20,731 bases of DNA from Halocaridina rubra. Lineage: Eukaryota; Arthropoda; Malacostraca; Decapoda; Atyidae. Of the stretch, positions 11,001-19,023 are shown piece after piece; position 1 is the first letter of the stretch, and each line of letters starts with the position of its first letter. The stretch is from NCBI GenBank assembly GCA_037179515.1, contig JAXCGZ010019291.1, positions 50,001 to 70,731 on the forward strand, read 5' to 3'. The position numbers were made by a program, and so were the translations under genes. A model generated the notes under the pieces. That model worked only from the letters and a program-made list of their open reading frames with translations. It was not told where the DNA came from and ran no database searches.

Positions 11001-13906
11001 GACTGGGTTCGGTACGTATAAACATGGCTAAGTAAACCAGTAACTCTTGACTGAGCATGGCAGTAGATTCATCAGCTCCATAAGCTCTGTGGATGAGCAC
11101 TCTCAGTTCAGAAGCAGGAAGTGGAGCAGTTATTGTCACTTCATGATGTGGAGGCAAGCCTACAGTCACCTGCTTCTGTCGTACAAGTAAATCTGTGACG
11201 GCTTTAGCTAAATCTTCAACTCTCTTGCCAAGCATACCTGTTTAATGAATGTGAAATCAATTAGTTACAAAGCATTGCACCATTCTACGTCACAATTGGC
11301 CCCAATTAAAGAAGAGGATGGACACAGCCATGCTGGAGTTACAAGGGGGAGTAGGGCAGGATGCACCTCTAACACCCTGCAGTGGGATAAAACCCGGGAT
11401 TGTCACTCCCAACTACTGCACACTACCAATGAGCTACTGCGGCCCTCACTGCCAAGTCTCATAAATAGTGAAAAATACACACTGTGTAGTTCAATTAATA
11501 TAAAATATTCAATATTATAAATAACATACTCCTTAATATAATAAATTCCGACAACTATAAATTTACAACTGTAGACAAAAATCATGAGTCAAAACATTAG
11601 ATATATTTTGTGGTATATATGAAATAGTGTATATCAAACAAATAAAAAAAATATAAGTATTAAATAGCATTATCTGCAACATCCGTATTTTTGAACATAG
11701 TAAATCCAAGTACCACTGAGTGGTATCTGCCCCCTCTGCTATGAATTGTTTGCCATTTTATGTATCATTATTCATCCCTATTTGAATGGGGATGGACACA
11801 CACAGGTTGGAACTGGGGAATTAAGGCTGGATGCCCTTCTCATTGACCGGAATCGGGTTACAACACAGGTTTGTAATGAATAATACATAGAAGAGATGTG
11901 CCATGTATGTATAATCATATTGAAAAATGCATGATTTATTACGCAGCCTACCCAAAAATGTATAAAAATTGTCATTCTCGTACAAACTACATCAAAGCAT
12001 TTTATGCAATTATTACAGTCCTTACCTGCAGTATGCCTGACTAAAGCCCAGTGTTTAGTGTGGCACGCCCTCTCATACAAATCTTTCAGCAAATCTTTCA
12101 CAGTAACAGCTTGGCCTTCAATTACAGAACCAGTCTCATGGCCTAGTCCAAATTGGACAACCTGAAACGAAATTATAAAAAAGGTTATCAAGCCACAAAA
12201 GAACTCACGAAACAGACTGGGATGATTATCAACTTAGCTGGAAACGAAGGTATTCTCTCCATTCTTGGCCTTTAATTATATGTACATGTGAAATATTTTT
12301 AGCTATCAGTTGGTCAATAAATTCTGGCGTAATATATAATCCTAGCTCTGAATCATAAAGTGCATCAGTTTTTAAGATAAAGACATCTAACGGCAAAAAA
12401 CAATTAAAAAAGCACTTTCTCTCTTAAACTTATGATCAGGAGCAAAAAGTACCAGACAAAATGGGGAGAGGAGATGTAATTATCACATCAATTGGTATTA
12501 TACAAACCTAATCATAAAGCAATTATATTCTTTTTTGGCCGTTTTTATGTGTCAGTATAAATCTCAATTTGAATGGGGGTGGACATAAATAGGTTGGAGC
12601 TAGGTAACTAAGGCTGGATGCCCTTCCTAATGCCCTGCGGTGGGTACAAGTTCTTATACATTCTGATTTGTTGTAGACATGACAAGGCTGAATACGATAA
12701 AGAATGACATATTTTCTAAAATTTCTTTTGTATAAATCTTTTAAAGTTTTTCTCTTAAAATATCATTACATGACTATGTCAGTATATTCGTTTAGAGCTT
12801 CAGGAATGTAAAAGATTTTCTTGTAAAAATAAAAAAAAGATATGCTATACAAGCTAGTATTTTATCACATTTAAAATATTTTATTATTTTACGACAAGAG
12901 AATTGTCGCACATAAAAATTATATTGTTACTGTAATAATATATCACTATTTATATTGGAAGATAATTTTCATACGCATTAAAAATATTTATGGAATAGAG
13001 CTTTTATTTGGATATTAAAAAGAGCATCAAAGATATTATTAAAAGAAAAATATATGTAAATATGATTGTATTTGCATATTAACAGCCCCATTTGCTTGTT
13101 AAGATAGAGAAGTGGCTTATTGAAATGCACCCCTCAGGAATGGCTGCATTTCAAGATTAATACTTAATATTATAAATCTTAGGGAGCCACATATTTCATC
13201 CTGAATCAATAATGACAGCTATAGAGAGAATTGATTAAATGAAACAATTTGATTTAAATAATGACAAAGAACTTAAAAGAGACAAACACGATGAAAATAA
13301 ATTAATATAGCACTGGTAGGATGGTTTGGAAACATGGTGAGAGAGGGGAGAATGAGATGGTTTGGTCATGTGCAAAGCTGGAATGAGGGGAATGGAACTG
13401 GGAAATTAAGGCGGAATGCCCTTCCTACTGCCCTGTGATGGGCTCAAACATGGGTTTGTCACTTCCTAAGTTGAGTGCTCTGACCAGTTTGATACTATGG
13501 TATAACTGATAAAAATACTGTTTACAATAATTTTGAATAAATAATACATCATCAGTTTAGTACAATACAAAGTTACTGAGGATGATATTTATGTCATCAA
13601 TATCTAAGTTATCTACATACTGAAACATTACAAAGTTTAACAATATCCACTTCTATTAATAGTTTTCATACAAGCTCTAGAAAGAAAATCCATAATGAAC
13701 TCTTACATCAGACTTAATATAATAACCATATTATCTTGAGTCGTGAGTATGAATAGGCCTAGCTTGAACACGCCATAATCAAAACCATTCTTAAACTTAC
13801 CAAATAATGGAGGATATCCCCTTGTTCCTCCAATGTTTCAGCCTCTCTCATCTGCATCAGTAACTCATCCATGTCTACATTTTCATAAACAGCATCAGAG
13901 GCCACC
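4959..13906 (-). CDS. PHKA: Phosphorylase kinase regulatory subunit alpha, partial gene (five joined exons)
   Basis: This is the only host protein gene I can support. Phosphorylase kinase regulatory subunits sit in the cytosolic alpha4-beta4-gamma4-delta4 complex that phosphorylates and activates glycogen phosphorylase; alpha and beta restrain the gamma catalytic subunit until phosphorylation or calcium relieves this. Seen: exons 13906-13801, 12161-12026, 11237-10957, 10630-10492 and 5008-4959 join through GT-AG introns with matching phases (0, 1, 0, 1) and no stop. Recognisable segments are [63 protein letters not shown] and [19 protein letters not shown], which match the centre of the family as I know it; the last favours alpha over beta. 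The N-terminal glucoamylase-like region and the C-terminal conserved region (RQGQW-type motif in the animal family) are absent, so the gene extends past both edges. No promoter is visible. Confidence 0.93.
5075..5525. repeat. Minisatellite, period about 40 bp, interrupted by a SINE
   Basis: Repeats of the form ATAAAATCCAGGTTAACTGA then CTGAGTTCTAAAGCA run from about 5080 to 5223 and again from 5412 to about 5520. The two halves are parts of one array: removing 5225-5411 plus one 7-bp flank restores an ordinary repeat unit. Confidence 0.8.
5225..5411 (+). mobile_element. SINE family B (tRNA-derived), inserted in the minisatellite
   Basis: A 187-bp insertion flanked by AACTGAC on both sides (5218-5224 and 5412-5418), the expected target-site duplication. 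It starts inside a tRNA A box (AGTCGGTAGCGTCTCCGACT), has a B box (GAGGGTTCGCGCCCC) about 40 bases later, and a non-tRNA body ending in an ACCGGAACCGGAACAG tail. The 5' part of the tRNA head is missing, as expected for a 5'-truncated copy. GC-rich compared with its surroundings. Confidence 0.85.
5520..5755. repeat. C/T-rich segment between two 30-bp direct repeats
   Basis: AGCATATGCCCAAATCATCT plus CAGTCTCA at about 5520-5548 recurs with changes (AGCATATGCCTAAATCATCT) at about 5715-5742, 195 bp apart. Between them the plus strand is strongly pyrimidine-rich (CTCC/CCTC blocks). Overlapping open frames in all three plus frames are a composition effect. Confidence 0.6.
5765..6230. other. Non-coding stretch
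   Basis: Unique AT-rich sequence with no exon or repeat that I recognise. Confidence 0.4.
6232..6470 (-). mobile_element. 3' end of a non-LTR retrotransposon ORF2, copy 2
   Basis: The minus strand gives a 75-residue open stretch: [20 protein letters not shown], then [15 protein letters not shown], and near the end [15 protein letters not shown]. The C-x2-C-x8-H-x5-C pattern and the closing [14 protein letters not shown] tail are typical of the segment that ends jockey/CR1-like ORF2 proteins. It is homologous to 2756-2960. No RT domain is attached, consistent with 5' truncation. Confidence 0.75.
6485..6810. other. Non-coding stretch
   Basis: No recognised feature. It includes a short local repeat of TTGTCATTG (about 6530-6560). 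Confidence 0.4.
6812..7222. repeat. Minisatellite, 46-bp unit, about nine copies
   Basis: The unit is AGCAGCCAATGGCAGCAACT followed by AATCACTATGCTTAATCAAC and ATTAGA, repeated head to tail with about 10-20 percent variation. The unit contains CCAAT and is regularly spaced. No open frame is shared by the copies, so it is not protein coding. Confidence 0.9.
7225..7785. other. Non-coding stretch
   Basis: No exon or repeat recognised. It starts with TGTCTATCACGAG, which also occurs at 2109-2121 beside the 21-nt candidate exon; I cannot tell whether that is more than chance. Confidence 0.4.
7795..8080. repeat. C/T-rich minisatellite, period about 35 bp, about eight copies
   Basis: GTCTCTATTCCACTCCCTCC followed by ATTACACTTTCC recurs with the CTATTCCACT anchor at about 7798, 7831, 7861, 7897, 7931, 7966 and 8001. 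Spacing of 30-36 bases is not constant modulo 3. The 149-residue frame across it (7740-8189) follows from the repeat and lack of stops in CT-rich DNA, not from selection. Confidence 0.85.
8203..8268 (-). mobile_element. SINE family A, 3' tail fragment
   Basis: Contains GTTTGTCATTTTACGTGTCA, CTCATTCGAATGGGG and ACAGGCAGGTTGGAGCC, matching the tail of the full SINE copies. The core and the tRNA-like head are absent. Confidence 0.7.
8270..8650. other. Non-coding stretch
   Basis: A short remnant resembling the 35-bp CT-rich repeat lies at about 8305-8360 (CTTTCCACTCCCTCCACAC). Otherwise unremarkable AT-rich intronic sequence. Confidence 0.4.
8656..8688 (-). CDS. PHKA: Candidate 33-nt microexon in PHKA
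   Basis: On the minus strand a pyrimidine-rich acceptor (CCCTTTATTTTACCAG) is followed by 33 bases and a good donor, AATG|GTAAGG. Entered from exon 4 at phase 1 it encodes [11 protein letters not shown] and leaves at phase 1, so it can be included or skipped without breaking the frame into the 4959..5008 exon. I infer a cassette exon in the variable linker. No clear homologue of this short peptide comes to mind, and a match of this size could occur by chance. Confidence 0.42.
8815..8935 (-). repeat. Dispersed repeat family R, copy 5
   Basis: CAATGAGCACAATCCTC, GGGGGGCCAGTAAAAGCAG, CTAATATACCTCAATCACTC and GAAGGCTGCTACAAT follow the order of the 3640-3765 copy. The GACTCAGCC-equivalent block is the most diverged part. 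Confidence 0.65.
8940..9225. other. Non-coding stretch
   Basis: Unique AT-rich sequence; no exon or repeat seen. Confidence 0.35.
9226..9260 (+). repeat. Short interstitial CCTAA (TTAGG) run
   Basis: ATAACCTAACCTAACCTACCTA is just over three units of the arthropod telomere pentamer. A weaker relative is at 2273-2296. Too short to imply a former chromosome end; it could be the tail of a retroposon. Confidence 0.55.
9418..9528 (-). mobile_element. SINE family A with internal deletion
   Basis: The tail-proximal part (AGGGGTGGGCACAGACAAGT, AGAACTGGGGAA) runs straight into the head-proximal part (GGTTTGAACATGAGTTTGTC, CTTCCAGAGTCGACTGCTC, TGCATTATAGCGGTCCCTC). The GGCTGGATGCCCTTCC core is missing, and the far tail is absent too. 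Confidence 0.7.
9530..10000. other. Non-coding stretch
   Basis: No exon or repeat recognised. Confidence 0.4.
10006..10172 (+). mobile_element. SINE family A, near full-length, opposite orientation
   Basis: Here the tRNA-like head comes first: GGTAGTGCAGTGATTAGAGC (A box), then ACGTTCCAGCCCACC (B-box position), TTAGGAAGGACATTCAGCC (core), and the tail CTATCTGAATGGGGATTAAT with AGTGACACATAAAATGG. It is the only clear copy on the strand opposite to the kinase gene. Confidence 0.8.
10492..10630 (-). CDS. PHKA: PHKA exon 4 of those visible (139 nt)
   Basis: The acceptor is CTTAACATAAG above 10630, with a weak pyrimidine tract; the donor is TTCAG|GTACTG at 10492/10491. Joined to exon 3 the protein reads [17 protein letters not shown], the order expected for the alpha subunit. 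It ends with [20 protein letters not shown] and EFNIGS plus one base. In the alpha subunits I know, this point begins a variable, alternatively spliced linker, which fits the small exons proposed further along. Confidence 0.93.
10957..11237 (-). CDS. PHKA: PHKA exon 3 of those visible (281 nt)
   Basis: The longest and best conserved exon. The acceptor is TTAAACAG above 11237 and the donor is ACAG|GTAATG at 10957/10956. Two bases complete the Gly codon from exon 2, then 93 codons run [20 protein letters not shown] ... VGLIIQ, ending at phase 0. It holds [40 protein letters not shown] and [15 protein letters not shown], all diagnostic of the family. The apparent open frame continuing past 10957 is intron read-through. 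The 3' tail of a SINE copy lies only about 30 bp upstream of the acceptor. Confidence 0.96.
11262..11452 (-). mobile_element. SINE family A, near full-length, abutting a PHKA acceptor
   Basis: Plus-strand order is tail (CATTCTACGTCACAATTGGC, GAGGATGGACACAGCC), core (AGGGCAGGATGCACCTC), B-box region (AAAACCCGGGATTGTCACT) and A-box region (CCAATGAGCTACTGCGGCCC). On the minus strand the head is at about 11450 and the tail stops about 30 bp before the acceptor of the 10957-11237 exon. Confidence 0.78.
11745..11872 (-). mobile_element. SINE family A, head truncated
   Basis: GTTTGCCATTTTATGTATCA, CCCTATTTGAATGGGGATGG, ACAGGTTGGAACTGGGGAA and AAGGCTGGATGCCCTTCTC are present. It loses the tRNA-like head after the AACACAGGTTTGTA position. 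Confidence 0.8.
12026..12161 (-). CDS. PHKA: PHKA exon 2 of those visible (136 nt)
   Basis: The acceptor is TTTCGTTTCAG above 12161 and the donor is GCAG|GTAAGG at 12026/12025. The exon enters at phase 0 and leaves at phase 1 after 45 codons. It encodes [16 protein letters not shown], then [19 protein letters not shown] and HWALVRHTA; the phase-1 G combines with the first two bases of the next exon to make Gly. The [11 protein letters not shown]...W.LVRHTAG pattern is a signature of alpha/beta regulatory subunits of phosphorylase kinase. Confidence 0.93.
12165..12530. other. Intron sequence, no feature recognised
   Basis: Part of the intron between the 12026-12161 and 13801-13906 exons. AT-rich; no repeat shared with the window. 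Confidence 0.4.
12532..12652 (-). mobile_element. SINE family A, head truncated
   Basis: GGCCGTTTTTATGTGTCAGT, CAATTTGAATGGGGGTGGAC, AGGTTGGAGCTAGGTAACTA and GGCTGGATGCCCTTCCTAAT follow the family order, ending at GGTGGGTACAAG. Confidence 0.8.
12655..13310. other. Very AT-rich intron sequence
   Basis: About 650 bases with long A/T runs (12740-13080 especially). No exon, tandem repeat or transposon remnant that I can support. Confidence 0.45.
13318..13384 (+). mobile_element. Short fragment of an RTE-like LINE 3' end
   Basis: In the plus frame the codons around 13337-13375 read [17 protein letters not shown]-x-RWFGHV is characteristic of the region after the reverse transcriptase in RTE-type elements and their derivatives. 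Only about 20 codons are recognisable, and the fragment runs into the next SINE. Confidence 0.5.
13388..13500 (-). mobile_element. SINE family A, tail truncated
   Basis: Contains GGAACTGGGAAATTAAGGCG, GAATGCCCTTCCTACTGCCC, GGGCTCAAACATGGGTTTGT, CACTTCCTAAGTTGAGTGCT and CTGACCAGTTTGATACTATG. The palindromic tail part is missing, where the LINE fragment adjoins. Confidence 0.75.
13801..13906 (-). CDS. PHKA: PHKA exon 1 of those visible (106 nt)
   Basis: The acceptor is a strong pyrimidine tract ending TTTTCAG just above 13906, and the donor is TTTG|GTAAGT at 13801/13800. The first base completes a codon from an upstream exon outside the identified region; 35 codons follow, ending at phase 0. 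The peptide contains [20 protein letters not shown] and then GDILHYL, an acidic helical stretch. Its direct in-frame junction to the next exon (HYL then VVQFGLG) supports the assignment. The family resemblance of this exon alone is moderate; the frame continuity with the neighbouring exons is the main evidence. Confidence 0.85.
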
Positions 13907-14063
13907 CTGAAAAGAAGAAGAAGAAAAAAGGCTTAATGTAATTTTCAAATATGACTGTGTTATGGCAGGATAATGGTGATATTCGAAATACGCCTTTAAA
14001 TTATATGACTATAAGGTTGAATACTCTGTTCAACGTGCTAATTTAAATAGAGTGCCATCTACT

Positions 14064-14156
14064 AACCGAATGTGATCTACTCTACTATAGCTTGTGAGAT
14101 ACCAAATGAATGTGATCTACATTAGAAAAATAGTAGAATTCTGCTGGTAGATCACA
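14064..14156. repeat. Small direct and inverted repeat cluster
   Basis: GAATGTGATCTAC occurs twice (about 14067 and 14104), and its complement GTAGATCACAC follows at about 14145. The elements could pair as a hairpin of about 9-11 bp. No function is assigned. Confidence 0.45.
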
Positions 14157-14300
14157 CACAATAGTAGTACCGAAACATCTCTGAAATATATCTGTGAAAT
14201 ACAGTATTAAGTAAATTAAATTGCAGTAATAAGAGGTTTAATTTTTGTTTTTATGATTGTGACACCAGGACGGTGGAAAAAAAAACTACCCTCGTCGGGC

Positions 14301-15300
14301 CTGGGAACGAAAAAAACAGAGATAGTGAGTATCATGACTTGTCAGATGTGAAGAGCTAATTTCTAATTTGGTTAGAATGAAAGAGGGCAGATTAAAGTGA
14401 TATGAAAACTGGCATATATGGAGATACGTTAAGGGACTAAATCATGCTTTAAGCTTGAACTAAAATAGAAAATACCACTTCGATACAAAAGGAGACAGGG
14501 AAGATTATATATGTATATAATAATTATATAAGAGTGACCTTATCTAAAACCGGAACAATGAGATATAACTCAAGGAGTCAATAAACTGTTCAATAGATAG
14601 GAGATAAACGGAAGACAACGAGAATAAAAAAAGATGAAAGAGCAGGTGATTAATGAATCGATGATAAGGTAAAGGGACTGTTGCTATCAGTAAAAGGTAT
14701 CGAAAAAAAAAAAAGAGGGGTCATACGTTCGTCCGTTCGTGTGTGCAGACCTTGTGCGTGATATTTAGCAAGAAGAAGCGCAACTTCCTCTGGGCCAGTA
14801 AGCCACTTACCTTCGTATGGGCTAGGTGAAACTTAGCTCGTACTCACGGACTTCCATTTTTTCCCTCTTATTTAAGAAAGTCTCATCTCTCTGAGGTAAT
14901 TCATATATTTATTTTTTAATATGATTTACGAAAAAATAAATTAGTTAATTTGCTCTCCAAGGAAGATTTATACCAAAAGTTATCGCGTTTTTTTCTTTTA
15001 ATTTTTATGAGCATAAGAAGGCAAATCTGTAAAGTAAGCATGCAATAATTACTCAATATAAGGTTAAAATGTGAAATCATTTCCGGAGATGTTTATTCTC
15101 GTGTTTTCGTATTATTTCAAGAGAGAAAAACACAATAATTCCTCCTGTAACACAGCCTCATCAAAACGTTACATGCTTTTCCTAACATTTACAACAGACA
15201 ATTAAAATAACACAATTACACAAACAAGGTTTTTCTAATCAATATCGTGTTTATTAACAAAACAGAGCTGAATGTAGGTAACTACAGACATATACTATTA
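14301..15300. other. Interior of the inverted-repeat element, no gene
   Basis: AT-rich and without an open frame of note. A purine-rich run occurs at about 14690-14720 (AAAAAAAAAAAAGAGGGG). A strong-looking donor at 14810-14805 on the minus strand has no plausible exon attached. Confidence 0.4.
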
Positions 15301-15318
15301 TAGATTTAACGCCTCAGT

Positions 15319-15507
<189 letters not shown>

Positions 15508-15654
15508 ATAATGTTTAAATCCGGACATGAAGTGCTCTAAAACATAGAGTAACTACGAAAGAAACACTAAAGAAAATATATCCCGATGAGGACGGACTTG
15601 TTTTTTGTTTGTGTTTTTTCCCCCGTCCTGGTGTCACAAGCATAAAAAAAAACC

Positions 15655-16082
15655 CCTATGTGTACAAGTTCGCAAATGAGAGAATAAGTTCTATGTGTTT
15701 GATGAATGCCAGTTAATACCGTGTGATCTTGGAAGCGAATCAAGTCTGTCTGTTGAAGTAAATAAGTACAGTATGTCAAAGTAAATATCGCAAGTATGGA
15801 GGCGTGTATGTATGAAGAGGTGCTCTTGGCGTATTTAAGGAATTTAACATGCGTATATTTTTCAACGTCCACCAAATACATTTTACTCTCTAGACATACA
15901 CCAAAGAGCGAGCGTTAAAGGATGCTGTTCCACCAATGACATCGTTATTTGGACTGCCGTATTGATAATGATTGCTGAAAAGATATTTCTAAATCCCAAA
16001 AGATATACACTACTAAGATATTTAGAAGAGGCGCAACTACCCTCTCTTCTTATGCCCGAGAAAATTACACATAAAGAAGGCA

Positions 16083-16110
<28 letters not shown>
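15655..16110. other. Non-coding stretch
   Basis: The 104-residue minus-strand frame at 15567-15881 has no family resemblance and partly covers the inverted repeat. No other feature seen. Confidence 0.4.
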
Positions 16111-16241
<131 letters not shown>

Positions 16242-16394
16242 ACTCAATGTAGAAATCAAATAAATAAATATAATTGAGTATGCTAGTAATGCACCCTCTA
16301 AACTGGTGCGGTAACAGTAACACATTGTGTGTATACACAAATAAAAACGAGTACAAGTATATACAATAGATAAAAAATAAGTATAACGGAAATT

Positions 16395-16458
16395 TTTTGT
16401 CGTTTTAAGTGTCACCATTAATCCCCATTCGGATGGGGGTGGACACAAGACAGGTATA
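16395..16458 (-). mobile_element. SINE family A, 3' tail fragment
   Basis: TTTTGTCGTTTTAAGTGTCA, CATTAATCCCCATTCGGATG and GGGGTGGACACAAGACAGGT match the tail end; the core and head are absent. Confidence 0.75.
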
Positions 16459-16477
16459 CCTCCCAGTAGTATAACTC

Positions 16478-16885
<408 letters not shown>

Positions 16886-16943
16886 GTAGTGACCTCGTAA
16901 CTACGAGTGATGATAGGGAGTCAGGCAATTTTTCATAATGGTT

Positions 16944-17035
16944 CGAGTTATTACCCTGACACCACTTTTACTCTTATAGTTGCTGTCTTCGAGTTATTAC
17001 ACTGACACCACTTTTACTCTTATAGTTGCTGTCTT
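16944..17035. repeat. Recent 46-bp tandem duplication
   Basis: Two copies (16944-16989 and 16990-17035) start CGAGTTATTACCCTGACACC and end TTGCTGTCTT, with a single difference (C or A at the twelfth base). The near identity points to a young event. Confidence 0.95.
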
Positions 17036-17192
17036 GTAGAGCTTCTCTTCGCCAGAACCACTTATGACCAAGGATATAACAGAGACATCTCTCATGTTGA
17101 AGCTTCTCTAAAATCGGCAGGTTCAGGGAGTACATCACTTGATGAGCGGGGTTAATATTGGCAAAGTACATTCACACGCGAGGACTTTGATG

Positions 17193-17338
17193 CTGTTGTT
17201 TGCCGTTTTATGTAGCACTATTAATCCTCATGGGAATGGGAGTGGATTCAGACAGGTTGGAGGTGGGGATTTAAGACTGGACAACCTTCCTATCAGTGGG
17301 CTCAAACACAGGCCTGTCACTTCCGAGTCGAGCCCATG
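17193..17338 (-). mobile_element. SINE family A, near complete
   Basis: GTTTGCCGTTTTATGTAGCA, CTCATGGGAATGGGAGTGGA, ACAGGTTGGAGGTGGGGATT, AAGACTGGACAACCTTCC, GTGGGCTCAAACACAGGCCT and GTCACTTCCGAGTCGAGCCC appear in family order. The end of the tRNA head is missing. Confidence 0.8.
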
Positions 17339-17369
17339 GCAAAAATATGTGCCAGTCCTCTCGTTAAAT

Positions 17370-17394
17370 ACACACACACACACACACACACACA
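17370..17394. repeat. Short (AC)n microsatellite
   Basis: About 12 AC units just beyond the end of the SINE copy. Confidence 0.9.
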
Positions 17395-17399
17395 TGTGG

Positions 17400-17943
17400 T
17401 TCCATATATATTGTTAAAATCAGTATCCTTCCCATTTATATTAACTTGTTAGTTAGTTTGATACACGAAATAATTGAATTAAAAAAATATATATATATAT
17501 CCACCTGTCAACAGTACTGAGTTAAGTTGCCAAGTAGTACAGCTGTCTTATTTTCTTCATTTTTTTGCTTTTCTTTTAGCTTTCTCTTTTACTATTTTTT
17601 TTAATTTTGTATATATATTGAGTTAAATGTAAAGTCTAATCCTGTGATAACATATCTTGGTTAGCAAGTGAGTTTATCAGTTAGGAAGAATATATAGCAG
17701 AAACAGGTGGGTGCCACCTCAGACACAAATTCGAATTTTCCTTCAGGCTTGACTTTTGTTTTTCTTTTTCTTTTTATCCTTAAATTACCATGGTCAAGTT
17801 TTTAAGTTAAGATGTGTGTTACCAGAAAAGAGATAAACTGAGTCACTAAATAGCACTTATATGGAGATATAAAATTTCTGTGTGAAGCTTAATTAAAAGT
17901 TTTTTTTTTTCCCTCTTTCTCGTCTTCTTTCTATATTCTGTGA
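17400..17943 (+). other. T-rich stretch upstream of the LINE frames
   Basis: Plus-strand T-rich sequence with several TTTTCTTTT runs. It may be the LINE leader, but no 5' boundary or target-site duplication is visible, so this is a guess from position only. Confidence 0.3.
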
Positions 17944-19023
17944 GAGGGAGAACATAAAACTGACGCCATCTCTGTCCCAAACCTCTCCCATCCATGGGTC
18001 GGTAGGAGACTTAAACAGAAAATCAAGAATTTAGAGGCAATGGTTATAAGCCTTGATGATAAAATTCAGAATATGGATGGAGAAATGAAAGAGAATGAAA
18101 CACTCAGAGAGCAAATAAGATCTTTGGAGGAAGCAAATAAAGCACAAGGGCAGGAGAGAAAGGAACTAGAAAAAAGAATAAAGAAGCTGGAAGGGGAAAA
18201 GAGTCAACTAGAATCTAGAATTTCTAAACAAGAAGATAAAAACAAACAGCTGAATGACAACCTAAAGGAATTAGATGTTAGTTCACTGCTCTCTTCTGAG
18301 AGAGACGAGATTGCTGCTTGGAATGTCCAGATTAAGGAAAACATTGAACAGTTCAGAAAAGAGTTCCAGGAGCTGAATATGGAAAATGATGCCATGAAAA
18401 CTTCCTTTGCTGATGCACTAAAGGGGAATGTGGCAGTAAAAGAGGCTGTAAAGGTGGTGGCACTGGAAAACATACAAACAGTTGACTATAAAGAGACAGT
18501 AATCGAAAAAATTAAAGACGTTGTGATGGAAAGGGCAAACCCACTCATCAGACAGGCACTTGATAAGGAGAAGACAGTGGTAATCTCAGGCATAAGCGAA
18601 TCCCAGGAGCCAACATGGAAGGGGAGACTTGAAGAAAATAAAGCTAGGGTTGTAGACCTGATAAGAAAGCTTGGAGTAGTTTGTGGTCCTGAGGATATTG
18701 TAAACATACACCAACTAGGTAAATATTCGAGGGAAGGAAAGCCGAGACCAACAAAAGTAACCTTTGAGAGAGGGGAAACATGTAGGGAAATATTGTTGAG
18801 AAAAAAAAGTCTAAAAGACCTTCAAGAATTCAAAGAAGTGTTCATTAGATGATACAGAACACAGGAAGAGATGGGAAAGATCAAAAACTTGTTGCAAGAG
18901 GCAAGAAGGTTAAATGATGAAAGAAATGAAGAACAGAAGACAAATTTTCGTTACAGAGTTCTTCCAGACAAAGGGGAGATAAAGAAGATAATGACAGAAG
19001 ATCAGGGGATGGGGCCTCATTAA
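17944..19023 (+). pseudogene. LINE ORF1-like coiled-coil protein, broken
   Basis: The first ATG in the open frame is at 18040, but the same frame is open back to 17944 and may be coding. Codons 1-90 are a heptad-like, Lys/Glu-rich coiled coil (REQIRSLEEANKAQGQERKE and onward). A globular part follows with KTVVISGISESQEP, then VDLIRKLGVV, IHQLGKYSREGKPRPTKVTF and LKEFKEVFIR-like residues. This is the nucleic-acid-binding type of ORF1 domain placed before the endonuclease in crustacean LINEs; the role in RNP assembly is inferred. A TGA at 18850 interrupts it just after VFIR, and the frame continues to a TAA at 19021 with family-like sequence (YRTQEEMGKIKNLLQEARRL). A single base substitution could explain the internal stop. 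Confidence 0.8.

Noticed and set aside
11245..11520. 91-residue plus-strand frame
   Set aside because: It lies on a SINE copy and uses its reverse strand; no protein resemblance.
14811..14870. Strong donor-like AAG|GTAAGT on the minus strand as a possible upstream kinase exon
   Set aside because: In the phase needed by the next exon the frame has a stop four codons upstream, leaving only an 11-nt exon; there is no kinase-like sequence.
18204..18707. Minus-strand frames under the LINE ORF1
   Set aside because: Antisense shadows of the plus-strand coiled-coil frame.
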